This document shows positions 60,201 to 64,000 of a DNA stretch of 64,000 nt, one piece after another. Origin of the DNA: Micromonospora sp. RHAY321 (GTDB taxonomy: Bacteria > Actinomycetota > Actinomycetes > Mycobacteriales > Micromonosporaceae). A program made the position numbers and the translations under genes. The notes beneath the pieces are model-generated. The model made no database searches and had not been told where the DNA came from. It was given only the letters and a program-made list of their open reading frames with translations. Position 1 is the first letter of the stretch. Each line of letters begins with the position of its first letter. The DNA lies in assembly GCF_023896955.1 (NCBI RefSeq), contig NZ_JAMHIW010000005.1, positions 62,001 to 126,000 on the forward strand, in the 5' to 3' direction.

Positions 60201-61247
60201 TCAGCGGCGGCCACGTCGGCTCCGCCTGCGGGGACGGACGACGTTCGGCAGGCCGACCGACGGCCAGCCGTCCAGCTCCGACGGGGGCACCCCGCGCCGG
60301 AGCAGGTCGTCGAGGAGCAGCGCGAGCGAGTAGTCGGGGTGCACGCTCAGCACCCGCTCCAACGCGACCGCCGCCAACGCCCCCTGCCCCGCCCGCCAGG
60401 CGGCGAACGCCAGCAACGCACCGGGCGCGGCGGTCAGCGCCGGCTCCGACCGGCGCAGGACGTCGGTCCAGAGGGCCATGTCCCGGTCCCGACCGTCGGT
60501 GCGTTCCCAGGCGTGGTCGCGGATCGGCAGATGGGTCAGCAGCAGGCCCAGCCAGGCCACCTCGTCGTCGTCGAGCCGCTCGTCGCGCCGCTGCCGGCGC
60601 TGCGCCTCCCGGACCGCCGCCACCCCGGCGGAGCGCAGCGCCCGGCCGCCGAGCAGGTCGCTCGCCGGTGCCTGCTCCACCAGCTCGGTCAGTCGCCGCT
60701 CGGCCCGGGCGGTCGCCGCGACCAGCGCGTCCCGGGCGGGGCCATCCACCGGCGACACCTGCGCCACCAGGGCGGCCCGGTCGGGAAGAGCGACCTGACC
60801 GGCGAAGACCGCCGAGGCCGTCACCTGGTTGGCCGCCGGGTCGTGACGCCGGCCCTCCGGGGGGCAGCAGTCGGCCTCGGTGCAGAGGTAGGACCACCAC
60901 CTGCCGTCGGTCACGCGCAGAACGTCCAGCACCTCCAGCCCGGCCCCGGTCAGGGCGGCGCGCACCGCGTCCACGCTCGGCGTCACCCGCTCGGGCGGCC
61001 CGTAGCCGACCACGGTCGCGGCCTCGGCACCCTGCCGACGGATAACCCCGGCGAGGTGGCGTGCCCGCTCGACCGGGTCGTCCGACGGATCGGGCAGGTC
61101 GGCGCGGGCGGCGAAGATGATCCGCCGTCCGCGCAGCGCCACCGCGACCACGCTGTCGGCCGGGTGGAAACCGAGCAGATACGGCACAGCGGCGAGCAGG
61201 TCGGCGGGTGAGCGTACGGCGAGCCGGGGGCGTTCGGTCGAGGTCAT
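60201..61247 (-). CDS. DUF4192 domain protein
   Basis: A 348-aa protein with the actinobacterial DUF4192 pattern: LAVRSPADLLAAVPYLLGFHPADSVVAVALRGRRI near the N-terminus and a helical repeat region in the C-terminal half (WRAGQGALAAVALERVLSVHPDYSLALLLDDLL). Function unknown. The C-terminal end is a basic tail (PRRRSRRGRR). ATG 61247. Divergent from the fructosamine kinase gene. Confidence 0.85.
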   Translation of the reverse strand: MTSTERPRLAVRSPADLLAAVPYLLGFHPADSVVAVALRGRRIIFAARADLPDPSDDPVERARHLAGVIRRQGAEAATVVGYGPPERVTPSVDAVRAALTGAGLEVLDVLRVTDGRWWSYLCTEADCCPPEGRRHDPAANQVTASAVFAGQVALPDRAALVAQVSPVDGPARDALVAATARAERRLTELVEQAPASDLLGGRALRSAGVAAVREAQRRQRRDERLDDDEVAWLGLLLTHLPIRDHAWERTDGRDRDMALWTDVLRRSEPALTAAPGALLAFAAWRAGQGALAAVALERVLSVHPDYSLALLLDDLLRRGVPPSELDGWPSVGLPNVVRPRRRSRRGRR

Positions 61248-61287
61248 GCCGGAAGCCTGCGGCGGGCCGACGGGGCTTCGCCGCCCC

Positions 61288-61313
61288 TGTGGACGACACG
61301 CGACTTATCCACA
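61288..61313. promoter_or_regulatory. DnaA-box-like inverted pair
   Basis: TTATCCACA (61305-61313, exact) and TGTGGACGA (61288-61296, reverse complement of TCGTCCACA), separated by 8 bp in the gap between divergent genes. Confidence 0.35.
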
Positions 61314-61387
61314 GTCACTCACCGTGTTGTCCCTGCTCAACGCAGCTCAGGACGTGCACGGAAGGGACCGGTCGTCTCGCGAGTCGA

Positions 61388-61416
61388 ACCGATGTGTTCG
61401 GGCGGCACCGATGTGT
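61388..61416 (+). repeat. Direct repeats before fructosamine kinase gene
   Basis: ACCGATGTGT occurs at 61388-61397 and 61407-61416, 19 bases apart, just upstream of the -10 candidate TACCGT (61430-61435). Confidence 0.5.
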
Positions 61417-61441
61417 CATGGGGAGCGGTTACCGTGCGCTG

Positions 61442-62356
61442 ATGGACCTGGCGTACCTGCGCGCGCACCCGGCACACCTGCCGACGTTCCTGACCCACCA
61501 GCGGATCCGGGAGACTCCGGTCGCCGGAGGGGACATCTGCGCCGCCGCCCGGCTCACCCTGGACGACGGAAACTCCGTCTTCGCCAAGTCCTGGCCCGAG
61601 CGGGCCGCCCGGCCGGTGCCGGAGGGCTTCTTCGCCACCGAGGCGGCCGGGTTGCGCTGGTTGCGGGAGACCGGCACGGTCGCCGTACCCGAGGTGATCG
61701 TGGCGTTGCCCGATCTGCTGGCGCTCGACTGGGTGGAGCCCGGCGAGCCGACGCCGGAGGCCGCCGAGCGCTTCGGCCGGGAGCTGGCCGGCCTGCACCG
61801 CGCCGGGGCACCGGCCTTCGGTGCGAGCTGGCCCGGCTTCATCGGTGCGCTCCCGCAGGACAACACCCCCGACGACGGCCCCTGGCCCACGTGGTTCGCC
61901 GACCGACGACTCGTCCCCTACCTCCGGCGATCGGTCGACAACGGCGCGCTGGGCAGCGCCGACGCCGACCTCGTCGAGCAGGTGATCGGCCGCGTCGGCG
62001 AGTTCGGCGGGGACGAGCCGCCGGCCCGCATCCACGGCGACCTGTGGCCGGGCAACGTGCTGTGGGGCGCCGACGACCGGGCCTGGCTGGTCGACCCGGC
62101 GGCGCACGGCGGGCACCGCGAGACCGACCTCGCCCAGCTGGCGCTCTTCGGAGGCCTCCCACACCTGGGCCGGGTGCTGTCCGCCTACGAGGAGAGCTGG
62201 CCGTTGGCCGACGGCTGGCGATCGCGGGTGCCGCTGCACCAGCTGCACCTGCTGCTCGTGCACACCGCGCTCTTCGGCGGTGGCTACCGCGATGCGGTCA
62301 TTGAGCACGCCCGAGCCGCCCTGGGCCGGCCCGAGCGCGCTACGGTCGACAGGTGA
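61442..62356 (+). CDS. Fructosamine kinase family protein
   Basis: A 304-aa kinase-like protein related to fructosamine-3-kinase, which phosphorylates sugar-modified lysines for repair. FAKSW supplies the ATP-binding lysine, HGDLWPGNVLW is the catalytic loop (D at about 200), and LVDPAAHGG the magnesium loop. ATG 61442 follows TACCGT by 6 nt. It overlaps moaA by GTGA, so the two genes are coupled although the biochemical link is unclear. Confidence 0.9.
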   Translation: MDLAYLRAHPAHLPTFLTHQRIRETPVAGGDICAAARLTLDDGNSVFAKSWPERAARPVPEGFFATEAAGLRWLRETGTVAVPEVIVALPDLLALDWVEPGEPTPEAAERFGRELAGLHRAGAPAFGASWPGFIGALPQDNTPDDGPWPTWFADRRLVPYLRRSVDNGALGSADADLVEQVIGRVGEFGGDEPPARIHGDLWPGNVLWGADDRAWLVDPAAHGGHRETDLAQLALFGGLPHLGRVLSAYEESWPLADGWRSRVPLHQLHLLLVHTALFGGGYRDAVIEHARAALGRPERATVDR

Positions 62357-63366
62357 GCGTCGCCCCGCGGACCGACGGCGTCCTCGTCGACCGGTACGGC
62401 CGCGTCGCCCGGGACCTGCGCGTGTCCCTCACCGACAAGTGCAACCTTCGGTGCACCTACTGCATGCCGGCCGAAGGGCTGCCCTGGCTCGCCGGCCCCG
62501 AGCTGCTCAGCGACGACGAGGTCGTCCGTCTGGTCCGGGTGGCCGTCGAGCGGCTCGACGTGACGGAGGTGCGGTTCACCGGCGGTGAGCCGCTGATCCG
62601 ACCCGGGCTGCTCGACATCGTCGGCGCGGTCGCCGCGCTGGAGCCGCGACCACGGATCTCCATCACCACCAACGGCATCGGCCTGGACCGGCTCGCCCCC
62701 GCGCTGCGCACCGCCGGCCTCGATCGGGTGAACGTCTCACTGGACACCCTGGACCCGGCACGGTTCACGCAGCTCACCCGCCGTCCCCGGTTGGACGCGG
62801 TGCTCGCCGGGCTGGCCGGGGCCGCCGCCGCCGGGCTCACCCCCGTGAAGATCAATTCCGTGTTGATGCGCGGCGTCAACGACGACGAGGCACCGGCGCT
62901 GCTCCGCTTCGCCGTCGACCACGGCTACCAACTGCGGATCATCGAGCAGATGCCCCTGGACGCCCAACACGGCTGGGACCGCGGCACGATGGTCACCGCC
63001 GAGGAGATCCTGGCCTCCCTGCGTACCCGCTTCGATCTCAGCCCCGACCCGACCGAACGCGGCGCGGCACCGGCGGAGACCTGGCTCGTCGACGGCGGGC
63101 CGGCCCGGGTCGGCGTGATCGCCAGCGTCACCCGTCCCTTCTGCGGCGACTGCGACCGCACCCGGCTCACCGCCGACGGCCAGGTCCGCGCCTGCCTCTT
63201 CGCCACCGAGGAGTCCGACCTGCGGGCCGCGCTGCGCGGGGGCGCCGACGACGACGAGCTGGCCCGGCGCTGGCGCACCGCCATGTGGGGCAAGCGCGCC
63301 GGGCACGGCATCGACGACCCGACCTTCCTCCAGCCGACCCGCCCGATGTCCGCGATCGGGGGCTGA
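62353..63366 (+). CDS. moaA: GTP 3',8-cyclase (molybdopterin synthesis)
   Basis: A 337-aa radical SAM enzyme, first step of Moco synthesis. The radical SAM cluster is C30, C34, C37 in DKCNLRCTYCMPA; the second cluster at the C-terminus includes CGDCDRTRLTADGQVRACLFA; the chain ends in GG, needed for activity. GTG 62353 overlaps the upstream kinase stop (GTGA) and also follows TACGGT by 6 nt, so an internal promoter is possible. Confidence 0.97.
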   Translation: MSVAPRTDGVLVDRYGRVARDLRVSLTDKCNLRCTYCMPAEGLPWLAGPELLSDDEVVRLVRVAVERLDVTEVRFTGGEPLIRPGLLDIVGAVAALEPRPRISITTNGIGLDRLAPALRTAGLDRVNVSLDTLDPARFTQLTRRPRLDAVLAGLAGAAAAGLTPVKINSVLMRGVNDDEAPALLRFAVDHGYQLRIIEQMPLDAQHGWDRGTMVTAEEILASLRTRFDLSPDPTERGAAPAETWLVDGGPARVGVIASVTRPFCGDCDRTRLTADGQVRACLFATEESDLRAALRGGADDDELARRWRTAMWGKRAGHGIDDPTFLQPTRPMSAIGG

Positions 63367-63369
63367 GTC

Positions 63370-63624
63370 GTGGAGCCGACGCCGCTGACCATCCGCTACT
63401 TCGCGGGCGCACGCGCCGCCGCCGGCCGTGCCGAGGAGGTCACCCCCGCCGGCCGGTCGCTCGACGACCTGACGGTCGAGCTGGCCCAGCGGCACGGCGA
63501 CCAACTCGCCGCCGTGCTGCGGGTGGCGAGTTTCCTGGTGAACGGTGTGACCTGTCATGATCGTCAGGCACCCCTGCCGGGCGGGGCCACCATCGATGTC
63601 CTGCCCCCGTTCGCGGGCGGCTGA
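63370..63624 (+). CDS. MoaD/ThiS family sulfur-carrier protein
   Basis: An 84-aa ubiquitin-like sulfur carrier ending in the essential GG (PPFAGG). It begins LTIRYFAGARAAAGRAEE, the MoaD beta-grasp start. It follows moaA by 3 bp, fitting molybdopterin synthase small-subunit function, but other ThiS-like roles are possible. GTG 63370. Confidence 0.92.
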   Translation: MEPTPLTIRYFAGARAAAGRAEEVTPAGRSLDDLTVELAQRHGDQLAAVLRVASFLVNGVTCHDRQAPLPGGATIDVLPPFAGG

Positions 63625-63640
63625 GAGAGGCGCACAGATA

Positions 63641-64000
63641 ATGGCGGTTGTGGGTTTCGTGGCCGTCCTGGCGCTGATCACCGGTCTCATCCATCTCTAC
63701 CTGTGGAAGCGGCTGGTTCGCGACACCACCGCCCCCGGCCGCTGGCGGCGGATCGGCGGGATAGCGGCCCTGGTGCTGGCGCTGCTCGTGCCGGTCACCC
63801 TCGCCGGGACCCAGGCCGGGCTCTACTGGCTCGCCTGGCCGGGCTACCTCTGGCTCGCGCTGATGTTCTACCTGCTGGTCCTGCTCGCCGTGCTGGAAGT
63901 GCCGATGCTGGTCACCCGGCTGGTGCTGCGCCGCCGGGTGGTCGCCGCCGAGCCGACCACCGCCGCCCCCGAGCCGGTGCTGGTCGGCGCCGCCGGGCCG
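63641..64000 (+). CDS. Membrane protein start (metallophosphoesterase-like N-terminus), cut by window end
   Basis: 120 residues are visible. Three or four membrane helices (about 3-21, 40-57, 65-90) precede a basic stretch (TRLVLRRRVV) and an Ala/Pro-rich linker. This N-terminal layout is common in actinobacterial membrane-anchored metallophosphoesterases, but the catalytic domain lies beyond the window, so the call is provisional. ATG 63641 has AGAGG 10 bases upstream. It follows the MoaD-like gene by 16 bp. Confidence 0.55.
   Translation, partial: MAVVGFVAVLALITGLIHLYLWKRLVRDTTAPGRWRRIGGIAALVLALLVPVTLAGTQAGLYWLAWPGYLWLALMFYLLVLLAVLEVPMLVTRLVLRRRVVAAEPTTAAPEPVLVGAAGP

Noticed and set aside
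59362..61299. A single 645-codon minus-strand frame covering the GAP-family and DUF4192 region
   Set aside because: Only its 3' third has membrane-protein character; the remainder is antisense-frame low complexity over the real DUF4192 gene.

Overview
This 64 kb window comes from a very GC-rich actinobacterial chromosome. The gene content fits the Micromonosporaceae (Micromonospora or a close relative): frequent GTG starts, short gaps and 4-bp start/stop overlaps, three tandem LytR-CpsA-Psr (LCP) wall ligases, a Bpa/PafE proteasome activator ending in GQYL, LytS/LytTR signalling, and families typical of the phylum (AIM24, DUF4192, DUF5926, YbjN/T3SS-chaperone-like). The genus is inference. 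I see no tRNA, rRNA, insertion sequence, integrase, phage gene or CRISPR array. The region reads as ordinary chromosomal backbone with some unusual control sites.

Layout. 1-9.1 kb: thiolase (cut by the window edge), PH-domain protein, rhomboid protease, cyclophilin, CorA, a PLP aminotransferase, SnoaL-like and CBS proteins, Nudix hydrolase and a winged-helix protein. 9.2-16 kb: a three-gene cassette (LicC-like nucleotidyltransferase, glycerol-1-phosphate-dehydrogenase-like enzyme, CDP-alcohol phosphotransferase) converging on a GT4 glycosyltransferase, then an Fpg/Nei glycosylase and a WbaP-type initiating sugar transferase. 16-24.7 kb: LytS/LytTR pair, DUF5701-like protein, OmpR-type two-component system with a polytopic membrane protein, and a small membrane protein with a sodium/solute symporter. 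24.7-30.2 kb: an ECF sigma factor with a membrane-anchored partner, an ABC exporter, an alpha/beta hydrolase and a flavin-reductase-like protein. 30.2-37.4 kb: DUF485 plus acetate-type symporter behind a CRP-like palindrome, a UXS-like sugar nucleotide enzyme and the three LCP genes. 37.4-46.4 kb: rhodanese, GDPD, PAS/GAF histidine kinase, RsbW-like ATPase, DUF5926, arginine deiminase, NERD-like protein, a lipoprotein and pheA. 46.5-57.3 kb: AIM24, a zincin-like protein, OsmC, two HAD phosphatases, Bpa, an orphan solute-binding lipoprotein, DDAH with an Lrp regulator, a quinone oxidoreductase behind a SoxR-type box, and a YbjN-like chaperone. 57.4-64 kb: molybdenum cofactor genes (mobA, fdhD, moaA, moaD-like) with a fructosamine kinase, DUF4192, a GAP-family membrane protein and the start of a polytopic protein.

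How the genes fit together. The 9.2-16 kb and 32.5-37.4 kb blocks are both envelope-glycopolymer sets: activated alcohol or sugar precursors, transfer to a lipid carrier, and LCP ligation to peptidoglycan. The two symporter units, each with a small membrane partner, suggest monocarboxylate uptake under LytS/LytTR and cAMP-type control. The Moco genes supply a formate dehydrogenase or other molybdoenzyme encoded elsewhere.

The most interesting signals are regulatory. A -10-like hexamer lies 6-8 nt before the start codon of many genes, which suggests leaderless mRNAs. There is a textbook SoxR operator, a parS-like 16-mer with one mismatch, DnaA-box clusters, a perfect 13-5-13 palindrome upstream of arcA, one histidine kinase whose best start is CTG, and one LCP gene with no ATG/GTG/TTG before its membrane anchor.
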